In this document: piece by piece, positions 1-10,800 of the stretch
Numbering within the stretch: position 1 is the first letter of the stretch
Layout of the letters: each line of letters begins with the position of its first letter
Source: Agelaius tricolor
Lineage: Eukaryota; Chordata; Aves; Passeriformes; Icteridae
Assembly (NCBI GenBank): GCA_023055355.1
Contig: JALJCS010000028.1
Span: forward strand, 5,332,418 to 5,396,417
Direction of reading: 5' to 3'
Length of the DNA: 64,000 nucleotides
The notes under the pieces: generated by a model
Told to the model about the DNA's origin: nothing
Databases searched by the model: none
The model's input: only the letters and a program-made list of their open reading frames with translations
Translations under genes and position numbers: made by a program

Positions 1-877
1 GGAGGGACAGGGCAGCAACAGCACCAGGGGCTCTCGGCTCTTGCCTGGACAGTGCCACGCTGAGATTGTTCTGTACAGAAAAATCTCCTTTGGGAAGATT
101 TTGGCTCTACACAGGCTGGGGTCTAAAAGAGCCTGCTGACATTAAGAGGCTCCAGCACGGCACAGAAGGCAGCACAAGCCTCTAAGTTTGTTCTCTAAGA
201 GTTCTAAGATCACTGGGGTTCTATATGCTGGGTACAGCCAGATCCCCTTTTCATTGCAGGAAACACAGGAGGGCTGACACAGTAAGCCAAACAGTGACAA
301 ATGACAAATTACTCATCTCCAGTATTTCTAGTTTTATTTTCTTGGGGCAGAAAAGCAGCCTCTCCCTTGAATTTTTAAGTAATATTTCTAGTAGTGCAGC
401 ATTTAGAAGCAGGAGAGCCAGAATCCCTGGTGCTGTGCTAGAAAAGATGTTGTGCCTCTGTGCAAGGGACAATTTTTAAAGCTTAGATTAGCTGTGTTTA
501 AGGTACCACCAATTAATGCATGATTTGCAGTGCAACTTCCAAGTGTTTTCTGTTGCACCTCAGTACTGTAATGTAAAATTAACCTGTTATTACAGATCTC
601 TCACTGAGAACATGCACATTGAGTAAGCTGGTGGCTCTTAGTGAGACATGCTATTCCTTACTTCAGCACTTCACATGCAAGGGCTACACTAACAAAGCAC
701 TTCCACTGAAGAATGCAAGACATGCTTTGCTGCAAACTTCAACCTACAGCATGCAATATCTGCACTGGTGCACAACTATTGCATCTGTTTGCCTGGAACA
801 CACATGCCAACAGAAGTTAATTACTGCAGCACTCAGCATTTGCACTAAAACAGCTCCTGGTTCAGAAACAGAGAATC
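1..877. other. Non-coding, no feature seen
   Basis: Downstream of the last placed CAMTA1 exon: 3' intron, 3' UTR or intergenic DNA. No splice-bounded coding segment, RNA gene or repeat was recognised. Short open frames here lack codon bias and homology. Confidence 0.5.
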
Positions 878-2280
878 ACAGAATCATAGAACGTAAAGGG
901 TTGGAAGGGACCTCAAAATCTTGTAGCCCCAACTCCCCTGCCATGGGCAGGGACACCTTCCACTCTCCCAGGGTGCTCAAGGCCATATCCAACCTGGCCT
1001 TGAACACATCCAGGGATGGGGCAGCCACAGCTTCTCTGGGTAACTTATTGCAGTGTCTCATAATCCTCACAGGAAAAAAAAAAAAAATTCTTAATATCTC
1101 AACTAAAATCCTCTGTCACCCTAGTTTTTTAAGATTTTCTAAACCTTCTGATGTTGACATTCTTGTAGTGAACTTTCTCACACCCTTTCTGTAAATAACT
1201 CATTGTTTTGCATTCCTTTATAGAAGAAGAGAGAGTTGATAGACTGTTAGTTTGACCAGTGTCATTGGAGAGGTGGCACTGTCACCCTCCAATCCGCTGT
1301 CACTTTTAGAAAACTATAAATGTTGGAGTCAGAAAATAAACTTCCCTTTTTTCCTTGACCTTGAAAACAGCAATGGGTGCTTGTGTTCTTTCGTGTCCTA
1401 TAGTGACAATCTCCCTCTTTCAATTTGTATCAGGTACTCCTCACCCTATCACTACAGTTCTGGATGAAAAGTCCCTTTTCAGGTTCCCTGTGGCATCCTC
1501 CACACACTGGAAGGTGCTGTGAGGTCTCCACACAACCTTTTCTTCTCCAGGCTGAGCAGCCCCAATTTTCTCAGCCTGTCTTTGTAGGAGAGGTGCTCCA
1601 GTCCTCTCTTACCAACTTCACAGCATTCTTTGGACTTGCTCCAACAGTTCCATGTCCTTCTCTTGTTGGGGACACCAGAACTGTGTGCAGGTCTGACAAG
1701 AGCAGAGTAGAGGGTGAGAATCCCCTCCTCCCCTGCTGGCCATGCTCCTTTGGGTGCAGCCCAGGACACAAATGGTTTCTGGGCTGGGAGCACTCAGTGC
1801 CAGCTCAGGGGGAGTTTCTCATCAACCATGACCCAAGTTTTTCTCCACAAGGCTGTTTTCAATCACTTCTCCACCCAGCCTGTCTGTGTGTGTGACTGCC
1901 CAGACCCAGGTGTAGGACCTTGCCCTTGACTCTGCTCCTGAGGTTCACACAGCCCCACCTCTCCAGCCTGCCCAGGTCCCTCTGGATCCAGCCCTTCCCT
2001 CCCACACAGCTCAGGGGTGTCAGCAAACTCACTGAGGGTGCCCTCAATCCCCTGGCCATGGCACTGACCAAGATGTTGAACAGTATCAGCCCCACTATGC
2101 CCCCACTCATCACTGGCCTCCACCTGGACCATAAACCCCTGACCACAGCTCTCTGCACGTGGCCAACCAGCCAGTTCTTCATCCACCCACTGGTCCATCC
2201 TCAAAACCACGTTCCCCCAATTTAGAGACAAGGATGTCACATGGGGTAGAGTCAAACACTTTGCATTTGCAACACTTTCC
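878..2280 (-). mobile_element. CR1-type LINE, 5'-truncated, reverse orientation
   Basis: Reading on the plus strand, it starts with the reversed CR1 3' terminal octamer region (agaatcacagaatcatag), followed by the hallmark gggttggaagggacct. CR1-like text continues from 1409 to about 2280 (for example aatttagagacaaggatgtc). Segment 1114-1408 is foreign to CR1 and interrupts it. The element is heavily decayed and non-coding; short open frames within it are remnants only. Position 2280 is an approximate end. Confidence 0.85.
1114..1408 (+). mobile_element. Probable short solo LTR nested in the CR1
   Basis: This 295-bp block splits CR1 sequence that resumes on its far side. It begins TGTCAC and ends GTGACA, the TG...CA inverted ends typical of LTRs. 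Inside, in order, are a CCAAT box (about 1291), a TATA-like TATAAA (1315-1320) and AATAAA (1335-1340). The TATA-to-polyA spacing is unusually short. The flanks (atcctc and atctcc) are only similar, so a target duplication is not certain. Confidence 0.5.
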
Positions 2281-2508
2281 TTGGTCAGGTGGGATTTACA
2301 TCATTTACATGCAGGTGTAATAATTACTGCTGAAAAACACAGACACAAAACAGTACAGAATTTCCCTAAAGGTATAAACTGAAATCTGCCACAGGTACAT
2401 TACTGAAAGATGCTATTTAGGATGTAATGGCTTAAAACAAACCCTGCATTCCATAGCATTTACACATTTAGGCCTCAAGATGATAAGCACCCAAATTCAC
2501 TAAGCTAC

Positions 2509-2577
2509 CATATTTTTTTTAAATTATCTAACCATATTTTTTAATTTATCTACCATATTTTTTAAAATTATCTAACA
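2509..2577. repeat. AT-rich tandem repeat, three copies of about 23 bp
   Basis: Three successive copies of an accatatttttt..attatcta unit with varying T-run lengths. Confidence 0.8.
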
Positions 2578-5500
2578 AAATTTTTTGCAATTGTCTCTTT
2601 GTTCAATGCAATAGTGTGTGTGTCCCACTGCAGGTGGGAGTGCAGGTAGGTACTGTGAGTCCTTTATTCCATTAACACACTGCCTGGTAGATATGGAAAC
2701 TTGCAGTCTGCAGCTCTCAGTCTCTCCTCCTCTCTCCAGAGCTGGCCCTGGGATGCCAGGGAAGTTCTTCCTTCTCCTTGGCTCATCATGGGCTCTGCAG
2801 CAGGCACAGACAAATAAACTGAAATACCTCCAAATGGTACCAAAAATGGAACCAGGCCAGAGTGTCACTGGGAAGTTCTGAGGTGTTACTGTGAACACCA
2901 TGCTGCTTCCTCAAACCATGATAAACAGGAGGTGCCAGTGTACGCACCAAGGTAATCATTATCTGAAATGCTTTGTCAAGAGAACCTAAAAATAATTGTC
3001 TTCAACCATTTCTTTCTTGGATAGCCTGCACTGCAGCCTTTCTTGTGTCTTAGAAGTTCTTTCAGTCTTTTCTTAACTCTTCTTGAGTTCCTCACTCAGT
3101 GGCATTTGATTTAATTACAACAACAGCAGGGACTGGTATTCCTCTTCATTAATACCCAGTGTAATAAACCCTCAAAATTTTCAACTGCAGTTAAAAAATA
3201 CAGGTTGACCAGGGAAGAATTTTGGACAAATTAGGACCCTTGAGAATAGAAATCCTCTAAGTGCTGCTAGGAGAGATTTTAAGTGAACAATATAGCACTG
3301 CCTTCATGCTACAAGGCAATCTTCTTTGGGTAACATTTTTCCAGTCTTAAACTGAGGCAGGGAAGAGAACCAAAGTGTAGCATTTGCAGTTACAAGCATT
3401 AATAAACTGCTGCAAGGAAAAGAACACTGCTGGGATTTACAGAATTGAACAGCAGAAAGAATGTTCTTAGAGAAGATGTTTCAACCCAGTTTGGTAGATT
3501 TGCAGTGAGATTATTTTTTTAAACAACAGAGGAAACGAGGGCAATGGAAGTGACAGCAGCAGGCCAGGTGCTGCTGGATGGTTGCAAACCTCTCCAGGAG
3601 TCTACAAGCTCTGTCACACTGGTTTGGATCACTTCTGGGAGAGCCTCCCTGAGCTGAATGAGGGCTGGAGTCAGAACAGCTCAAGTGATGCCCAGAATGG
3701 AAAACAGACCCTGACTTTTGCAGGTCTCCAAACAAAAAGCACCATCCTATGCCAGCAGCTCTGAAACCATGCACAAAACTGGGTTTTGACTGCACAGCTG
3801 ATTTTGCACTGGGGTAAAGCCTTGAACAAACACCTCCCCAAATAACATTCTCCAGATGGTAAGCATTTCTGAGGCACAAAGTTATTCCCTCTGCAAGAGC
3901 TGAAGAGCAGATGGAAAGGAAAAGCACGTGCAATAGAGATGACCTGAGGTGTCTGAAATCACAGCCGTGATGCTGACATACACAAAGGGAAGAGAAGATG
4001 ATTTCAAACATGAGCTTTGAACCCTGGCTCTTGGGAGATACATCCTGGTTCCCAAACTGCTCCAGCCAGCCAAAGTTTCTGCCCCTCACACCATGTGGCT
4101 CCCTTGGACAGTGTACAGGGGGTGCATCACCATGTGCTGAAGCAATGTAATAAGCAACAGCCCCAGCAAGTGGCAGCTCCTCTCCCCATGTCCTCTCCAG
4201 TCCTGGACAGGCTCTCAGCAGATGAACCAGCCCTACTCAGAGAAGGTCACAGCAAAGGATGGCTCCATGGGTCAAGCATAACACAAAGCTGCTCCACCAG
4301 AGTGACTCCGTAATGCCCAGCCAGGGAAATGCTGAATGAGTCCAAATGCTGAAGATCAGTTCACAGGACAGGGTGCAAGAGCCAGAGAAGGCTGACTGGT
4401 GAGTTACCTGTTGCTCTGAGAGCTGAAATGGCCTGTGGGATATTTAAGACAAGGGAGATCTTGCCTTTTTCCAGATACCTCATTTAGGCAGCAAAACAGA
4501 AAAGACAGAAAGGCCCAATAAGAACGAGACCCCAGAGCATGCAGTCTGCAATTCAATACACACATCTGAGCTCCAAACACATTCAGCCCCTGCAAGAGGT
4601 AAATGAAAAAAGAAATTACTTTGAAAACTTCTGTTGCAGGTACAGTGATGCATATCCCAGTATGGCATTTTCACACATTGTCCTGGTCCCAAACAAACAG
4701 GACTTTCCTACCCCTTGAAATGTTCCCCTATTCTCCATCTTACTAAGACAGGCAAGAAACCAGGAACCTCAATGCAATGTCTGCTGCACTGCAGAGATTA
4801 AAACCACATTAAAATTACAAGCCCTAGATGCACTGCACAGGAGTAGGAAAAGGTTTCTTGCTAAAATGCCAAAAGAGGGAAGAGTATGCAGAGAACAACA
4901 AAACACAGCAGATGTTGTTTATTCAAGTATGAAATGCAGCTGTACTTACCAGAGAAATTACTTCAGATGCTACACACTTAACTCCCCAAAACTGGAGAGC
5001 AGCATTTAATTAAACTGTGAGAACATGGTGGGGCAAGGGGGCTTATTTGTACATGAAAGGCAAATGAAGGCAGGTTTTATTACTCATTATTATGGGTAAC
5101 AAGTGCATTTGTTCTGCCCCAGAGAGGACAGAAGCTTTGCTGTAGGCAGAAGGTGCTTTGAGATGGGAAAGACTCACTCACTCCTTGTGATCTCATCCAG
5201 ATCATCTCCTGCCAAGGGCAGGGCAGAGAGGGTCACACTGCAGGCAGCTGTGCAGTTTGTTCACCTCTACACCTGGACTGGGAGCAGAATTCTCTTTTGC
5301 AGGAGGCTACAGAGGATGGTTGGACCAAAATGAAGGCAAACATTTGTGTAGGGGGGCATGGTGAGTAGCTGAAATCCCTCTACTTAAGCAGGTTTCCTTG
5401 GGATGAAAACTGTTACTTAAAGGCAACAGCAACTGGGGTTTTTTTCCCCTAAAAGGTATTTTAATTTCTGCTGCAGAAGGATACCAAGTCTCATCTCACA

Positions 5501-7660
5501 AGAGTCAGCCAGTAAAATCTCCTGCCTCTTCCTCTTTACTGATCATGGTGTAATGTCACCCAAATAAATCCCCCCCAAAAAATCACTCAATTTGGGAAGG
5601 TTTTGAAGCTGAAACCCAGGAGCAAATGCTGCAATCATTTCTCTGCACACCCCAACAGCACACGTGCAGGAAACACCCAATTTGTGTATTACAGACACAT
5701 CTGCAGGCACTCCCTGAGCAGGGGGGCTGTGCCAGCCTGGGCCCATCTGCAGGCCTGGGCACACTCCTGGTGTTTGTGCACTCCAGAACACACACCCACA
5801 CACAGGGTGCTGCCAGAATGAAGAGCAGCACAGAACTTTTGCCATTATAGACTTACTTTGGCAGAACAGCAGCCAGTACATACTGAGATAGCTCACAGTT
5901 TACTTTTCCCACCCCATTTCCCCATCCATCACAATCATTGGTCATCCCAGGCAAAACCTGCAAATGCTACCAAACTCCCAGAATCTGCTTCCTGCTAATT
6001 TCTCAAATGCTGTCACATACACAAAGCCTTAAAAGTAAATAATTTCTCCTCCCACACTGACAACTGGCCTCTGCTGACAGCAGCCCCTGCAGAACCTGCC
6101 CTCGTTTCACTCAATTCCTACTTCATCTGTTATTAGTAAAAACTCCAAGTTTTAACTTGTAAAAAAGTGAGGACATACAACAAAAAAAGGTAGCACAGAA
6201 GTCATCATTTGGAAACAAATGTCATTAGCTGCTCCTTTGTTAGCATAAATAGTTAAACAAATAATGGTGTCTCCAGCAGGCTCAGGCCCAATTCATGCTC
6301 TTATTTTTGAGTCTTGAAAATGATCTCTGCAATTCTAAGTCAATAAAACTTGGTCATCAACAATGCAGTTTTCTTTTTACAACATTACATAGAAGCAAGG
6401 GTCCAGGACACACTTTTCTTGCTGAAAACAGGAGCAATAAGCACACAAATGGTGAAGTTTCTGGGAGCAGTTTTTTACAAACAACCCTGCTGCCCAAACA
6501 AACTCTCAGGTGTGAGATGGAACAGAGCAGCCTTGCTGGCAGTTGAGGCACCTGCCTTGACAGAGCTGTCACAGGAATTCTCCCACTGATACCTCAAGAT
6601 TTGTAGCTTTTTCATGTACTTGTAGCTTTGTAGGTTTCTAATATACAGTTTTATAGCTTCTAGCACTTTCTTAGCTGTTCAATAGCTAACCCTTTTTAAT
6701 ACATTATGTCACATGCTTGAAATTTTATTTAGTCTTATTTTCAAGAAAAGAACAAGGACATCTTGTTTTGCACCAGCATTTGAGAGTCAAAACAAGATAC
6801 AGGGCAAAGAACCTCCTGGAGACACTCCAAGGGGCAGGGCCAAGGGTGAAACTATTGGATTTACCTCCTAGATACACTAATTAATTAACCTTATAAAAAC
6901 TGTACAAATTCTATACCGCATATGCTCTTACCTATGTTTTCTGCACCTGAATGCTTTCATTAAGAACTGCTCTTTATATTAGCACTTTTTATATTGTTTG
7001 GAAAGCTTTTCTTTTGATTCCAGGCAACACCACCTCTTGCCACTTGCTGCTGTCTCACACCCAACCAGCCACCAACACGACTGAGCACACAGGTGAGTGG
7101 GCTCTTCATGCTGAGAATGAGACTCCCAACAGATGCTCCCTTGGCACTTACTATAACACAGTTACAGCACCTTCACTTCTTTTTTTTTGTTGTTTTCCTT
7201 CCCAATATGTGGATTAATAAATGAGGTAAACAGCTGTCAAAAAGCTGGCCCTATAAAGCAACCAGAAGTGCAACTTACCAAAGATCAACTTACAGAAGAT
7301 AAACACTGGTGCTTAACCACCTTTGGGAGTGAAGAGCAGCGTGAGGAGCTCTTCTGCAGAAATAAATACCCATTCAGAGTAGGCTGCACCTGCAGGGCAG
7401 CTTCCTATGATCTACCCTGAATGCTGCTGCAGTCCATGACAACAGAGTTCACTGAGTGTGTGAGTGCAGACCCTGTCAAATTCCAACATCTACTCACAGC
7501 CATTTTGGATACTGAAAAAATACCCCACCAACGATGCCATCTAAGCATGCCCATGATGAATATACATGTCCTTTTTCACACATTCATGCACTGGTAACAG
7601 CTACTGCAGAGCTCTGTCCTGTTACAAAAGCAGCAGTGTTAGTCATTGCAGTAGGGTTAG

Positions 7661-7666
7661 TTTATT
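7661..7666 (-). promoter_or_regulatory. CAMTA1: Candidate polyadenylation signal for a retained-intron CAMTA1 end
   Basis: AATAAA on the minus strand, 112 nt beyond the TAG that ends the frame if the intron after the 31-bp exon is retained. The hexamer occurs often by chance, so this is only a candidate. Confidence 0.3.
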
Positions 7667-7798
7667 AAAGATTCTTTCAGAGAATTAATGGAGGTGAAAC
7701 TTACTGGCATATCTCGGCCGCAGCCCCATGCAAGCAAGCAGAAAGCAAATATATTTAAAATGGAAGAGAGGAACTGGCTAGCAGGCAGCTACACTCAC

Positions 7799-7829
7799 CC
7801 TTTTGTACAGCCTATGGTCCACCAGAGGG
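7799..7829 (-). CDS. CAMTA1: CAMTA1 31-bp micro-exon: conserved C-terminal tail
   Basis: 31 bp, too short to stand out as an open frame. One base completes Ser, followed by PLVDHRLYKR, identical to the tail I remember from vertebrate CAMTA1, whose last residues are about SERIEKGQGT. The acceptor is CTCTAAAG; the donor is GTGAGTGT. It leaves in phase 0, so the last coding exon should start with a Ser codon; I did not find it below 7.8 kb. If this intron is retained, six codons (VSVAAC) precede a TAG at 7780-7778, with AATAAA on the minus strand at 7666-7661. Confidence 0.88.
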
Positions 7830-10800
7830 CTTTAGAGTGCAAAACAATACCAAAGAGCCATTAGACACACATGGCAACAACCATACCTTACCCAGAGCTT
7901 CACTTCAGGGAGGAGGAGACAGCACTTCTGCTTGCCTGGAGAGAAAGAACCCTTCCCACTCCTGCCTAGGGACTCCTCTTTACCAGGGAAGTGTCCTGTG
8001 TTTAGGTGCTTTAGGGCAGAAAGTTATAAGCAAGTCGAAAAAACCCACCACTGTCATTCCTGTGGCATTTCTAGCTGCATCCTGCCTCCCTCTTTTCTAT
8101 CTCATCCCAAATGCTACTCCACAGAAAACACTGCAGAGCATAATTCCATCTTAGCAATGGTTTAGATATCCCCCAGAAGAGTAAAAGTTTCCTACAAATC
8201 AGAGAAAGAACAGGAAATAGGAGGTTACCTGGCTGTACCATACATGAACTCAGCTCAGCAAATCCAAACCCATTGGAGCTCCTGGATTTCCTTGCAGCTC
8301 TAGATCTGTCACATCTGGGGATCACTAAGTAGGTGGAGTCTCTCCAAAATTATTAACTATGCAAAGCTTTGGTTCTGCCTCAGGACAGTGAGCCTGGAGG
8401 CAGCTCAGCTCACAGGAGGTGTCAGGGGCAAGTTTTGGGCTAGAATTCAGTCAAGTAACCTGTCGAGCTGACAGGTTTGGGCACCATGGGAAGATGGGTG
8501 AAGCTCTCCTGGGAGGCCAGGAAGTTTCTGTTTCATTCTCAATAAACAACACTTCTGTGACAGATCATGTTGATACCATGTTATGCTGATGCATGTTATT
8601 CACCAGATTTTTGAGAATATGACAATAGATGGATAAATATGGGGGGTTTTGTTCAAAGTCAAAAGGAAACAATACATGTCTGACAGTCAGAATGACTCCT
8701 GCTGATGAATGATCCCTTTTGTCTCCATGACATTCAGCTACCAGAGCTCCAGTATCTTCTCTAAGAGTACATTCAACTAAAACTTACTGATTTTCATGTA
8801 TTTTTCATGTATTTTCTGATTTTCATCAACATCTACGCATCCACTGAGAGCTCCAGCTGCAGAACTTCTCATTAACTCTCCCAAAATACTTGAAATACCT
8901 TCTGGTCAGGCAACAAACATTAAATTCAGGAGATCAGATCCTCAAGGTGATCAAAATCACATTTGAGATATTAAGCCTTTGTTCCAAAAAGTTATTAAAC
9001 AAAATAGGACAAGAGGACCATTTAAGCTGTTCTGAATGCAAGCAGACAAACAGTTCTCATAATTGGCTTAAAGCAGACTTTGATCAATTTTAAACAAAGA
9101 AAAAACTCCACCAAGCAGACAGTTGCCTGAGGAAACCCTGACTAAATCTCACCTAAAGGCTACAGAATAAACTCTTGAGAGTAATTTTTTGGCTCAGCAA
9201 CAGAATTTGCTCATGGCCAAAGTCTAGGTTAAACTATTCAATTTTTCAAGGGTTGAATTTCTGAACTTTAGGCATTTCTCACTTAGCTCACTCTCTCACA
9301 ACAGACTGCAACTGGCTTTTGCAGCCTCTTCCCCCAGCTCTATCAACTGGCAGAAATCTGTTACAAGATCCTGTTTGTTTGACATTCCTGTGCATGCTCT
9401 CTTTTCTCTCACTCCCTCAGATCTTCCAGAAATAGTTGTCATTTCAATCCCTTGCACTGACAAGGCACTGTGGTTTAAAAAGTAGCTCCACAGTGCCATT
9501 TTTATACCACAGAGCCTCAACTAACATTAGGTACTAGCTGTTATGGCTCACCCCTGGATGTTCAGGAGCTTGGATGGCTGAAGTGTCTCTTTCTGGAGAT
9601 TGGGGCTTTCTTAAATTGTTTATAGCAGCAGTGTGCTAATTTGGAATAATACAGGAGGAGACTGCAACGAGATTTCAACAAGCAGAAAGAGTGTGTGGGC
9701 TCTTAGCCCAAGCACCAGCCCCATCCTCATCAGCTGCACCCTGTGTGAGTGTCACATGGAGACTGAAGGGATATAATTAGGAAGCTCACACAGAGGTGAT
9801 CTGAAACTCACTTAGCATCCTAAGCTTTATTACTCTCTCCTTAGGAAGAGGCAAGCAAGAAAATCAAGCAGGGAGGAACAATGTTGTTATTGGTACCCCA
9901 GAGTACCTGCACCACAGGGCAGCCATGAGAGAGGGCTGGGAAGGAATGGAGGTGGGTGCCCTCACCAGGATATGGCTGTGCCAGGGTAAGCACAGGGATC
10001 TGCCCCTCAGGACAGGGAGCAAAGAAATGAACAGGTCAGTCTGAGTCAGCTGAGATACTGCAGCAAGTGAAGCTCTGTTCTATTGAGCAGATGATCTGTG
10101 CAATTTCCAGGATTATATTTCCCTTTACAGCTGTTTATACAAGCAAAAGGCTTCTAATTTGTCTTCAAAATCCTGTGTGGTGATAAAGCTTTAAGAACCC
10201 GATTGGCATGGTGTTTGTCACTGACTGCAGAGAGCAGAGGCACCAGATCCCTGTGGGGCTCCAGCAGCCACAGGAGCCTGAGGGTCTGTGAGACACTAAA
10301 GGAACACAGATGCAGCCCAAGTGTACAGAGCATGAAGTGTACACTGTTGGAAACTTTTTTAGCAAGCAGGAGGAAAATGGGGAATGAGACTCAAACCTGT
10401 CACATTTCTAGGCAGTTCTATGAATCTGCTAAATTTACGTATTTTTCAAGCAGATTCTGAATGCTGGTTTTGGTATTTTGCTAAGTCTTGCTTTCCCTTT
10501 TAACATTTACCAATGCCACAATGCTCCTGTTCAAATTAGTTAATTACTAATAATAGTTACATTAACTCAATTTTAAACTCTTATGATTGCCTGGAGAAAA
10601 TATGCAACCACAACCCTGTGATCATTCCTATTTCAGAAGGTAAAACAAGCCAGTTTTGAAACACTGTTAACATCTTCAGTGGAGGCAAGTCACTTTTTCC
10701 TTTTGCTGCATCCTAGCCAAGAACCATGACTGAATTCCTGAGCAACCACAAGTGGTAACAAACATGGACATGGGACAGGACTGCAGTGCTGCAGAAGATC

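Larger units (their letters stand above)
2281..7798. other. CAMTA1: CAMTA1 3' intron or 3' flank; terminal exon not located
   Basis: 5.5 kb with no recognised exon. The expected last ten codons of CAMTA1 could not be found on the minus strand. Points of note are a three-copy AT-rich tandem at 2509-2577, a sense AATAAA at 7666-7661, and isolated strong donor-like sites on the minus strand (for example at 7704-7699 and 4407-4402). The latter is paired with an acceptor to bound a 25-bp candidate micro-exon at 4408-4432. Confidence 0.6.

Noticed and set aside
1425..2255. Several 100-156 codon open frames on both strands
   Set aside because: They lie in decayed CR1 3' sequence, much of it untranslated, and show no reverse-transcriptase motifs.
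3511..4089. 192-codon minus-strand open frame containing ATIQQHLA, faintly like an alternative CAMTA tail
   Set aside because: The similarity is limited to a few residues, no acceptor places it after the basic-helix exon, and the true tail exon was found at 7799-7829.
5543..5896. 117-codon minus-strand open frame with GTAAGTCT donor
   Set aside because: Composition is not protein-like, no recognised homology, and no phase-compatible acceptor into CAMTA1 was seen.
7705..7790. GTAAGT donor at 7704-7699 suggesting an exon next to the 31-bp exon
   Set aside because: No usable acceptor lies between this donor and the upstream exon, and the sequence does not encode the expected tail.
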